From an uncultured Johnsonella sp. (GTDB taxonomy: Bacteria; Bacillota; Clostridia; Lachnospirales; Lachnospiraceae): 30,852 bases of DNA. Below are positions 25,477-30,852 of this stretch, one piece after another (position 1 is the first letter of the stretch; every line of letters begins with the position of its first letter). Location of the stretch: positions 1 through 30,852 of the forward strand of contig CAAFUL010000071.1 of assembly GCA_900766185.1 (NCBI GenBank), in the 5' to 3' direction. A program made the translations under genes and the position numbers. Under the pieces are notes generated by a model. It was given only the letters and a program-made list of their open reading frames with translations. It did not search any database and was not told where the DNA came from.

Positions 25477-25851
25477 TTACTTAAGTGTAACCTTTGCTCC
25501 AACTTCTTCAAGCTGCTTCTTAAGCGCTTCAGCCTCTTCCTTAGATACACCTGTCTTAAGTGCCTTAGGTGCACTGTCAACAAGCTCCTTAGCTTCCTTA
25601 AGTCCTAAGCCTGTAGCCTCACGAACTACCTTGATAACCTTAACCTTCTCGCTACCTACTTCTGTAAGCTCTACATCAAACTCAGACTTCTCTTCAGCTG
25701 CTGCTGCGCCTGCTCCTGCTGCTGCAACAACTACACCTGCTGCTGCTGATACGCCGAACTCTTCTTCACAAGCCTTTACAAGCTCATTTAACTCTAAAAC
25801 AGATAATTCCTTGATTGCATCTATAAATTCCGCAACTGTTAACTTTGCCAT
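25477..25851 (-). CDS. rplL: Ribosomal protein L7/L12
   Basis: The 124-residue acidic protein forms the flexible stalk of the 50S subunit and recruits translation factors. It shows the N-terminal dimer helix (MAKLTVAEFIDAIKEL), an alanine-rich hinge (about 38-53) and the C-terminal domain with KVIKVVREATGLGLKEAKEL. GGAGG precedes the ATG. The 89-base gap after rplJ holds a short GC hairpin (GGGG-CACTTG-CCCC area, 25895-25912) that may tune the higher L12 stoichiometry. Confidence 0.98.
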   Translation of the reverse strand: MAKLTVAEFIDAIKELSVLELNELVKACEEEFGVSAAAGVVVAAAGAGAAAAEEKSEFDVELTEVGSEKVKVIKVVREATGLGLKEAKELVDSAPKALKTGVSKEEAEALKKQLEEVGAKVTLK

Positions 25852-25940
25852 TATTCATTCCTCCGTTAATTGTTTTATATTTTTAATATCCTCGGGGACA
25901 AGTGCCCCCTCTTCTTTTAATTACTGTTTATATACCGACT

Positions 25941-26429
25941 TTAAGCTTCCTGCTTTTCGGCTACTTGATTAAGTACTCTTGCAAGATTAGATATAGGAGA
26001 CTTAATGCTTCCAAGCAATCTTCCAAGTAACTCGTCTCTGCTTGGTATAGCAGCTACTGCCTTAATAGCATCGGCATCATAATAAGTACCCTCTACAATA
26101 CCTGCCTTTAACTCAAGTGCAGGTGCTGTTTTTGAGAAATTATGCAGTATTCTTGCAGGTGCTGTAGCATCATCCTTAGATACCGCCAATGCTGTAGGTC
26201 CTTCAAGTACCTGATTAAGGCTCTCAAACTCTGTATCCTTTACAGCTAAGTTAATGAGAGTGTTCTTATATACTTTGTAGCTCACACCGGCTTCTCTTAA
26301 CTCTTTACGAAGCTTTGTGTCCTGCTCTACAGTAAGACCTCTGTAATCTACAAGCACTGCTGACTGCACACCCTCTAAAAGATCTGAAATTTCTTTTACG
26401 ATAGGTTGTTTTAATTCAATCTTTGCCAT
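25941..26429 (-). CDS. rplJ: Ribosomal protein L10
   Basis: The 162-residue base of the ribosomal stalk binds 23S rRNA through its N-terminal domain (VLVDYRGLTVEQDTKLRKEL) and L12 dimers through its C-terminal helix. The frame is open 12 codons further upstream, but AGGAGG stands before the ATG at 26429 and MAKIELKQPIV is the family start. The L10(L12)4 complex should bind the leader at 26504-26597 and repress its own synthesis. Confidence 0.97.
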   Translation of the reverse strand: MAKIELKQPIVKEISDLLEGVQSAVLVDYRGLTVEQDTKLRKELREAGVSYKVYKNTLINLAVKDTEFESLNQVLEGPTALAVSKDDATAPARILHNFSKTAPALELKAGIVEGTYYDADAIKAVAAIPSRDELLGRLLGSIKSPISNLARVLNQVAEKQEA

Positions 26430-26503
26430 GCTTATCCTCCTTATTTTATTTTTATTATCATCCAAATAACGATAATATCTATATATGATCTGCCAAATGT
26501 AAA

Positions 26504-26597
26504 ATGCCCCTTATCCAAAGACAGGGGCATAAATTTATCTCTAAATTCACTTCCTCGGTAGGATTTATGCATAAGCACCTACTGTCTTCGGCAGTAT
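26504..26597 (-). promoter_or_regulatory. L10 leader (autoregulatory RNA of rplJ-rplL)
   Basis: On the minus strand the transcript begins with CTGCCGAAGACAGTAGGTG, then ATCCTACCGAGG, the conserved pairs of the Firmicutes L10 leader. It closes with the hairpin ATGCCCC/GGGGCAT (26504-26510 with 26524-26530) followed by TTTT, an attenuator. Binding of L10(L12)4 to the leader is known to favour termination. Confidence 0.88.
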
Positions 26598-26603
26598 ATA
26601 ATT

Positions 26604-26632
26604 AATATAAAGCATCCATTGTCTAAAGTCAA
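26604..26632 (-). promoter_or_regulatory. Promoter of rplJ-rplL
   Basis: TTGACT (26632-26627) and TATATT (26609-26604) on the minus strand are separated by exactly 17 bases, with the predicted start at the first bases of the L10 leader. It makes rplJ-rplL independent of readthrough from rplK-rplA, which is interrupted by the tnpB remnant. Confidence 0.85.
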
Positions 26633-26642
26633 CGGACTTCCT

Positions 26643-26715
26643 GTTTTATAAGACTTACAGCCTATTGTTTACACACTTGATATGTTTCACAAGACTTACA
26701 GTCTACTACTTACAG
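26643..26715. repeat. Short tandem repeat upstream of the rplJ promoter
   Basis: A unit of about 31 bases around AAGACTTACAG occurs at 26643-26673 and 26684-26714, 41 bases apart, with about 25 of 31 positions alike. The second unit holds the small palindrome AGACT-GTA-AGTCT. It lies just upstream of the -35 box. No known site is recognised. Confidence 0.45.
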
Positions 26716-26792
26716 ACATTTATCAGGGCGCTTTACACCCTTTTAGACCTTGATACATTATCCAAGATAACTTAAGGCAAGGTCTCCTTATA

Positions 26793-26893
26793 TGAACTAC
26801 CCATAGTCTAAAGCCTATGGGCTTCCTGCTTCGCTGACCTCGTAACCTACTGTCTCCACAGCCGTTAATTCGGGCAGTCTTTGCCCTATCACT
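26793..26893 (-). ncRNA. TnpB right end / omegaRNA-like scaffold (copy 2, complete)
   Basis: Starting just after the tnpB remnant's stop, the minus strand shows a GGGCA/TGCCC hairpin, a CTGT-GGAG-ACAG hairpin and the GAGGTCAGCGAAGCAGGAAG block. The terminal hairpin CCCATAG-GCTTTAGA-CTATGGG then leads to GTAGTTCA. This is the standard layout of an IS200/IS605 right end ending in TTCA (26796-26793), which in TnpB systems is the 3' part of omegaRNA. The bases from 26792 leftward (TATAAGGAGACCTTGC) would be the guide. It is on the same strand as rplK-rplA and would be copied by readthrough from rplA. Confidence 0.7.
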
Positions 26894-26897
26894 TTTC

Positions 26898-27020
26898 TTA
26901 TACTACTTTTCTTAATCCTTCTGACAATATGTTTTTTGCCACATTGATATCTCTATCATGTTTTGTATTGCAGAAAGTACATATCCAATCTCTTACTTTT
27001 AGATCTTTTACATTTCTCAT
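26898..27020 (-). pseudogene. tnpB: tnpB remnant, C-terminal end only
   Basis: The last 40 codons of a TnpB/OrfB RNA-guided nuclease survive, beginning MRNVKDLKVRDW. WICTFCNTKHDRDINVAKNI carries the second zinc-ribbon cysteine pair and the final RuvC aspartate (HDRD), followed by LSEGLRKVV and the stop. A stop codon interrupts the frame just upstream (near 27031). Further upstream to about 27100 only scattered traces, such as a CGGATAT after a lost cysteine, can be guessed. The N-terminal RuvC regions are absent, so no active nuclease is made. It sits between rplA and the rplJ promoter. Confidence 0.85.
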
Positions 27021-27162
27021 AAGAATTTTGTACTAAGCTGCCAATATCCGAACTGATACTCCAAGCATCTTTACCGCTTCACAAAATATACTAAAAGTAA
27101 TCAGCTAAAATACTGCCAAGTCAGTACAATATTATGCAAAATATTCTATAAATAACTTAGGG

Positions 27163-27858
27163 TTAATTTCCGATCTTAGCGGTATTTAACTTAACTGCAG
27201 GTCCCATACTTGCTGCCAAGGTCATGCTCTTTAAGTAAGTTCCCTTAAGTGCACTTGGTCTTGCCTTTATTATAGCATCCATAATTGCACGGAAGTTCTC
27301 TTCCAACTTAACTTCATCAAATGAAGCCTTACCTATAGGTACATGAACTATATTGGTCTTATCAAGTCTGTACTCGATCTTACCTGCCTTAATGTCTGAT
27401 ATTGCCTTTGTAACATCCATAGTTACGGTTCCTGCCTTAGGGTTTGGCATAAGTCCCTTAGGACCAAGCACCTTACCAAGGCGTCCTACAACGCCCATCA
27501 TGTCGGGTGTTGCCACAACTACATCAAAATCAAACCAACCCTCGTTTTGAATCTTTGGTATAAGCTCCTCACCGCCGACAAAATCTGCTCCGGCAGCAGT
27601 AGCCTCATCAAGCTTTGCTCCTTTAGCGAATACTAATATGCGTACTGTTTTACCTGTTCCATGTGGAAGCACTACCGCTCCTCTTATCTGCTGGTCTGCG
27701 TGACGACCATCACAACCTGTTCTTATGTGCAGTTCGACTGTCTCATCAAACTTTGCAGCTGCTGTCTTCTTTACAAGAGCTACAGCCTCAGACACATCAT
27801 ATAATACAGAACGATCAACCAATTTAGCGGCTTCTTTATATCTCTTTCCGTGTTTCAT
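27163..27858 (-). CDS. rplA: Ribosomal protein L1
   Basis: The 231-residue protein forms the mobile L1 stalk of the 50S subunit and also commonly represses its own operon by binding its mRNA. It has the complete two-domain form, with LPHGTGKTVRILVFAKG, GKLGPKGLMPNPKAGT-like (VLGPKGLMPNPKAGTVT) and the C-terminal KGTYLKSMTLAASMGP. The gene follows rplK by 18 bases. A tnpB remnant and omegaRNA-like end lie directly downstream, with no intrinsic terminator in between. Confidence 0.98.
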   Translation of the reverse strand: MKHGKRYKEAAKLVDRSVLYDVSEAVALVKKTAAAKFDETVELHIRTGCDGRHADQQIRGAVVLPHGTGKTVRILVFAKGAKLDEATAAGADFVGGEELIPKIQNEGWFDFDVVVATPDMMGVVGRLGKVLGPKGLMPNPKAGTVTMDVTKAISDIKAGKIEYRLDKTNIVHVPIGKASFDEVKLEENFRAIMDAIIKARPSALKGTYLKSMTLAASMGPAVKLNTAKIGN

Positions 27859-27876
27859 CTTATCTTTCCTCCCAAA

Positions 27877-28302
27877 TTAGTCTACTACGGTAATTCCCAT
27901 AGAACGAGCTGTACCTGCTATCATGCTGATAGCTGCATCTATACTTGCCGCATTAAGATCCGGCATCTTTAATTCTGCAATCTTTTGTAACTCAGTTCTG
28001 TTAATAGTTGCTACCTTATTCTTATTAGGAACACCTGAACCTGAACTTATCTTGCAAGCCTTCTTAAGAAGTACCGCTGCAGGTGGTGTCTTTGTAATAA
28101 AGCTGAAACTTCTGTCCGCATATACTGTGATAACTACAGGAATTATCAAATCTCCCTGATCTGCGGTTCTCGCATTAAACTGTTTTGTAAACTCTACGAT
28201 ATTAACACCGTGCTGACCCAAAGCCGGTCCTACAGGAGGAGCCGGTGTTGCCTTGCCTGCCGGTATCTGTAATTTGATGTATCCTGTTACTTTTTTTGCC
28301 AT
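27877..28302 (-). CDS. rplK: Ribosomal protein L11
   Basis: The protein is 141 residues from the ATG at 28302, the normal length. It binds the GTPase-associated region of 23S rRNA and is needed for RelA-type stringent control. Family marks are GYIKLQIPAGKATPAPPVGPALGQ at the N-terminus (proline-rich stretch) and TVVD at the end with IAGTARSMGI before it. The frame is open 15 codons further upstream, but AAGGAGG lies five bases before the chosen start. Confidence 0.98.
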   Translation of the reverse strand: MAKKVTGYIKLQIPAGKATPAPPVGPALGQHGVNIVEFTKQFNARTADQGDLIIPVVITVYADRSFSFITKTPPAAVLLKKACKISSGSGVPNKNKVATINRTELQKIAELKMPDLNAASIDAAISMIAGTARSMGITVVD

Positions 28303-28390
28303 ATTTACCTCCTTGTGGTAATCTCGAGAAAATCTCTCCCACTTCAAATAACGAGATAAAATAATAAATATTTTATCTTACCAAAAAAGT

Positions 28391-28930
28391 CTATAACTTT
28401 TTCAGTTCTCCAAACTCTATATCTATCTTAGTAGCTCTTCCAAACATATCTACATTCATTGAAACTACCTTTTTATGCTCATTGATAGCTGTAATGACAC
28501 CTACGGTATCCTTCCAGACTCCTTTGGTAACGACTACCGAATCGCCTACCTCAAAGTCTATTACCACTTTCTCCGGCTTCTCTTCATCTTCAGCACCATC
28601 AGTAAATCCTAGATTTCTCATTTCCTCTTCGCTTAGAGGAACCGGTTTACTGCCGGGACCGACAAAGCCGGTTACACCTCTGGTATTTCTAACTACATAC
28701 CAAGTCTCATCATTCATATGCATATGTACTAATACATAGCCCGGAAACATTTTTTTATCTGAAACTTTCTCTACGCCATCTTTTAATTCAAGTACTGATT
28801 GCATAGGAACGCAAACCTTCAAAATCTGATCCTGTAAACCACGATTTTCTATGGTTTTTTCTATATCAATCTTTACTTTGTTTTCATAACCCGAATAGGT
28901 ATGGGCCACATACCATTTAGCTTCAGTCAT
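28391..28930 (-). CDS. nusG: Transcription termination/antitermination factor NusG
   Basis: The 179-residue protein binds RNA polymerase through its N-terminal NGN domain (WYVAHTYSGYENKVKIDIEK; FPGYVLVHM) and carries a C-terminal KOW domain (FEVGDSVVVTKGVWKDTVGVI, about 125-175) that contacts Rho or ribosomal protein S10. The length is normal. The start codon lies one base after the secE stop, with GGTGA inside the end of secE serving as ribosome binding site, so the pair is translationally coupled. Confidence 0.98.
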   Translation of the reverse strand: MTEAKWYVAHTYSGYENKVKIDIEKTIENRGLQDQILKVCVPMQSVLELKDGVEKVSDKKMFPGYVLVHMHMNDETWYVVRNTRGVTGFVGPGSKPVPLSEEEMRNLGFTDGAEDEEKPEKVVIDFEVGDSVVVTKGVWKDTVGVITAINEHKKVVSMNVDMFGRATKIDIEFGELKKL

Positions 28931-28931
28931 A

Positions 28932-29147
28932 TTATTTCACCCAATTATTCATTATCTGCTGGAGAAATTCCAATCCGTTCCTAATAAGCCAATCCATTGA
29001 AACTATCAAAAGTCCTAAGATCAATGATACTGTTATTACCGCAATAGTCTGCTTTATTAAGTCATCTTTATTGGGCCATATGATCTTGTTGTATTCCGCC
29101 TTAACTCCTTTAAAAAAGTCAGGCTTTTCTTTTCCTATATCTGCCAT
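28932..29147 (-). CDS. secE: Protein translocase subunit SecE
   Basis: The 71-residue single-span membrane protein holds the SecY channel together. The amphipathic segment FFKGVKAEYNKIIWPNKDDL precedes a transmembrane helix at about 35-55. It is the short Gram-positive form. GAGGTG of its ribosome binding site overlaps the rpmG stop codon region, 9 bases before secE. Confidence 0.97.
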   Translation of the reverse strand: MADIGKEKPDFFKGVKAEYNKIIWPNKDDLIKQTIAVITVSLILGLLIVSMDWLIRNGLEFLQQIMNNWVK

Positions 29148-29156
29148 ATCACACCT

Positions 29157-29306
29157 CTACTTAGTTTCTTTATGCAAAGTATGTGCCTTGCAAAACCTAC
29201 AATATTTCTTGGTTTCCATACGGTCAGGATGATTCTTCTTATCCTTAGTCGTATTATAATTACGCTGCTTGCAATCTGTGCAAGCCAGAGTGATCTTCGT
29301 ACGCAC
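29157..29306 (-). CDS. rpmG: Ribosomal protein L33
   Basis: This 49-residue gene starts with GTG: GGAGGTG stands six bases before it. The protein reads VRTKITLACTDC at the start (V read as fMet), then RNYNTTKDKKNHPDRME and KYCRFCKAHTLHKETK. The four cysteines (CTDC and CRFC) make it the zinc-binding C+ form of L33. It is the first gene of the rpmG-secE-nusG transcript. Confidence 0.96.
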   Translation of the reverse strand: MRTKITLACTDCKQRNYNTTKDKKNHPDRMETKKYCRFCKAHTLHKETK

Positions 29307-29350
29307 GCTATCCACCTCCATTTTTCTTGAGCATATATTCTTTAAGAAAT

Positions 29351-29373
29351 AAAGGTCAAAAAAAAAGACCTTT
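29351..29373 (-). promoter_or_regulatory. Leader hairpin with poly-U loop upstream of rpmG
   Basis: AAAGGTC (29351-29357) and GACCTTT (29367-29373) form a 7-bp stem enclosing nine consecutive Ts on the minus strand. It lies 20-40 bases into the rpmG-secE-nusG transcript. It lacks a T-run after the stem, so it is not a plain terminator; a pause or protein-binding site is possible. Confidence 0.45.
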
Positions 29374-29393
29374 ATACTCTCAGTCGCCGTACA

Positions 29394-29423
29394 AGTATAC
29401 TACATAAAATATAGTCTCGTCAA
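29394..29423 (-). promoter_or_regulatory. Promoter of rpmG-secE-nusG-rplK-rplA
   Basis: TTGACG (29423-29418) and TATACT (29399-29394) on the minus strand are 18 bases apart. The start near 29387 gives a leader of about 80 bases. Confidence 0.8.
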
Positions 29424-29485
29424 GAGTTTTTGTTATAATCCAGTAACCCAACTACCGACAGTGTTGCAGTAATTTCTCGTCATCA

Positions 29486-29556
29486 AAATTTATAATTCAT
29501 CAAAACTAACAATAGATACTCATAAAGAATAATGTGTTTTAATGAGTTATAAATTT
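29486..29556. repeat. AT-rich foldback hairpin
   Basis: Arms 29486-29506 and 29536-29556 pair over 21 positions with two mismatches (AAATTTATAA-TCAT-AAAAC). It lies in the gap between the ROK gene and the rpmG promoter, for which no gene is visible. A small mobile remnant or structured 3' end is possible. Confidence 0.5.
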
Positions 29557-29620
29557 CTAAATGTAATGTATCATTAATTTTTAGTATACTCAAACTTCCC
29601 ACACTCAAAATAGGGTCAGT

Positions 29621-29673
29621 ATATTAAAAATCAATACTTCAGCTAACAAAACAATGATTTGATTTTTTAATAT
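29621..29673 (-). terminator. AT-rich inverted repeat after the ROK gene, possible terminator
   Basis: ATATTAAAAATCAA (29621-29634) pairs with TTGATTTTTTAATAT (29659-29673) with one bulge, 37 bases downstream of the ROK stop codon. The stem is AT-only and the loop long, so it is a weak candidate for the end of that transcript. Confidence 0.35.
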
Positions 29674-29709
29674 TCATCGCAGCTTTAATATAACAAGAAG
29701 TTTGGTCAA

Positions 29710-30630
29710 TTATTCTATATGATACAAAGCAGCACATATCGCACCATAGTCTCCTATTCTTTCAGATAAACCCGCCGGAAGTATCCGAACAGCCTCATAA
29801 GTACCTTTAAGACATTCTTTTTGTAATTCTCTGTCCACAATATCTTTAAATAAGTCCTCAGCTCTGCTGTATATGCTTCCTATAACTATGGTATCAGGAT
29901 TTAATATATCTACAAGTACCGCAAGCCCCTTACCAAGTTTTGAAGCGGAAGTAGCTATAACTCTAAGTGCTTCTTTGTTACCGTTTCTTGCCTCTTCTAT
30001 AACATATTTTGCACTAAGTTCTTTATCTTTTGTAGCCCTCATTCCATAACTGTAAGCAAGTCTTGCTATACCTCCTCCCGAAGCATAACCTTCCATACTT
30101 CCCTCTTTACCGTAGCCTACCGGTCCGTCTTCAGCTATTCTTACATGACCTATTTCGCCTGCCATGCCGCTTACTCCTCTATAAAGCTTTTCTTCCAGTA
30201 TTATACCGGCTCCAAAACCTGTACCGAAGGTAAGGAATATCATACTGTTACTCTTTGCTCCTGCACCGTATCTGTATTCCGCAAGTGCACAGGCATCGGC
30301 ATCATTTTCCAAGTACGCCTTGGTTTTACAAAGTTCTTCAACAAACTCAACTACCGGCACTTTATCCCAACCGTATAAATTAGGAGGGGAAAGGATATAT
30401 TTTCTGTCGGCACTTAAAGGTCCTCCACAAGATATACCCACAGAGCTTAATATGATACCTAAGTCAGTCGCTTTTGCATTAGCCCATGCACAAAGAAGAC
30501 CCAGTATATGTTTCCAATCTGAAGTTGTTTTTACCTCATACCTGTCTAAAAATTCGATACTACCATTGTTAACAGCTGCTATGACAGCCGCACACTTTGT
30601 TCCCCCTATATCCAAGCCCAGTATATACAT
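29710..30630 (-). CDS. ROK family sugar kinase without the usual zinc-binding motif
   Basis: The 306-residue cytoplasmic kinase has the ATP-binding start GLDIGGTKCAAV (5-16), the sugar-binding ENDADACALAEYRYGAG region with the catalytic aspartate (about 109-111), LTFGTGFGAGI, and GEIGHV. ROK kinases normally follow that histidine with GPxCxCGxxGCLE, which binds zinc. Here the place reads GPVGYGKEGSMEG, with all cysteines gone; this matches a zinc-less ROK branch I recall from other Firmicutes. The sugar is uncertain: glucose, N-acetylated amino sugars or others. There is no DNA-binding domain, so it is not a NagC/XylR-type repressor. It has its own promoter and stands alone here. Confidence 0.88.
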   Translation of the reverse strand: MYILGLDIGGTKCAAVIAAVNNGSIEFLDRYEVKTTSDWKHILGLLCAWANAKATDLGIILSSVGISCGGPLSADRKYILSPPNLYGWDKVPVVEFVEELCKTKAYLENDADACALAEYRYGAGAKSNSMIFLTFGTGFGAGIILEEKLYRGVSGMAGEIGHVRIAEDGPVGYGKEGSMEGYASGGGIARLAYSYGMRATKDKELSAKYVIEEARNGNKEALRVIATSASKLGKGLAVLVDILNPDTIVIGSIYSRAEDLFKDIVDRELQKECLKGTYEAVRILPAGLSERIGDYGAICAALYHIE

Positions 30631-30687
30631 AACTTCCCCCTTTCTTTACAAAACCTATAGGCATTTGTGCCTTGTTCTATGTATGCA

Positions 30688-30716
30688 ATTATACAAAAGT
30701 TATATTGATATAGCAA
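30688..30716 (-). promoter_or_regulatory. Promoter of the ROK kinase gene
   Basis: TTGCTA (30716-30711) and a perfect TATAAT (30693-30688) on the minus strand are 17 bases apart. A GGCA-TTTG-TGCC inverted repeat at 30660-30671, shortly after the expected start, might be an operator or small hairpin. Confidence 0.8.
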
Positions 30717-30743
30717 TCATCGGGGAGTTGGCAACATAAACAA
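30716..30743. repeat. Family C repeat, partial copy 2
   Basis: ATCATCGGGGAGTTGGCA-CATAAAC matches the left end of the family C foldback at 3444-3473. The partner arm is not seen here; family B sequence follows instead. It directly abuts the -35 box of the ROK promoter. Confidence 0.55.
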
Positions 30744-30754
30744 TTATGCTTATA

Positions 30755-30852
30755 AAAAACTCCGTATAATTCAATCTTTTTAGCGGTTAACCCTTTTGAT
30801 AAAGCGAGATACAAATTCCACAGACGAGGACTTGTTTGAGCGTCAGTCCACC
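30755..30852. repeat. Family B foldback repeat, copy 3 (cut by window edge)
   Basis: The left half only is present: the outer arm TATAATTCAATCT, then TTTTGATAAAGCGAG, ACAAATTCCACAGACGAGGA and CTTGTTTGAGCGTCAGTCCACC-like sequence. It matches 17190-17279 closely, including the ACGAGGACTTGTTTGA insert that copy 1 lacks. The right half lies beyond the window. Confidence 0.7.

Noticed and set aside
1..30852. CRISPR arrays, tRNA or rRNA genes, prophage genes
   Set aside because: No regularly spaced short repeats of the CRISPR kind, no cloverleaf with a T-loop sequence, and no phage structural or integrase genes were found.

Overview
The window looks like chromosomal DNA of a low-GC, Gram-positive anaerobe, most likely a Lachnospiraceae-type Clostridia. 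The reasons are: AT-rich genes with strong AGGAGG-type ribosome binding sites; ECF/folT folate salvage under a THF riboswitch; a BceRSAB-type peptide-sensing module; an mreB-recD2-comF cluster; and a Clostridia-type rpmG-secE-nusG-rplK-rplA / rplJ-rplL block. The genus is inference. Nearly all genes are on the minus strand; the only convincing plus-strand gene is a lipoprotein at 3746-4618.

Layout on the minus strand, right to left. (1) 29710-30630: a ROK sugar kinase with its own promoter. (2) 25477-29306: rpmG, secE, nusG, rplK, rplA, then an IS200/IS605-type tnpB remnant with an omegaRNA-like right end inserted in the rplA-rplJ gap, then a fresh promoter, an L10 leader, rplJ and rplL, closed by a terminator. 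(3) 22307-25011: pyruvate kinase and diaminopimelate decarboxylase. (4) 17403-21410: mreB, recD2, comF. (5) 9714-16913: a peptide/nickel-type ABC transporter (two paralogous binding lipoproteins, two permeases, two ATPases) behind a promoter, a cobalamin riboswitch and an intrinsic terminator. This suggests cobalt or corrinoid uptake. (6) 4812-9366: response regulator, histidine kinase, ABC ATPase and FtsX-like permease of the Bce type, with a matching inverted-repeat operator between kinase and ATPase and a weaker copy upstream of the regulator. (7) 384-3397: promoter, THF riboswitch, folT, folC and lplA, a cofactor salvage operon.

The gaps are rich in structured repeats. Family A is a MITE-like element with TTACAGTT/AACTGTAA ends (195-358, 21540-21688). 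Family B is a nested foldback element of about 170-190 bp lying against the 3' ends of genes (9497-9667, 17181-17371, truncated at 30755-30852). Family C is another foldback (3444-3632, partial at 30716-30743). Two copies of a TnpB right end/omegaRNA scaffold are present (1-85 and 26793-26893), neither next to an intact tnpB. No tRNA, rRNA, CRISPR array or prophage gene was seen.

The strongest candidates for new biology are the B12-riboswitch-controlled transporter with two binding proteins and a tandem repeat in its leader, and the orphan omegaRNA-like ends downstream of housekeeping operons.
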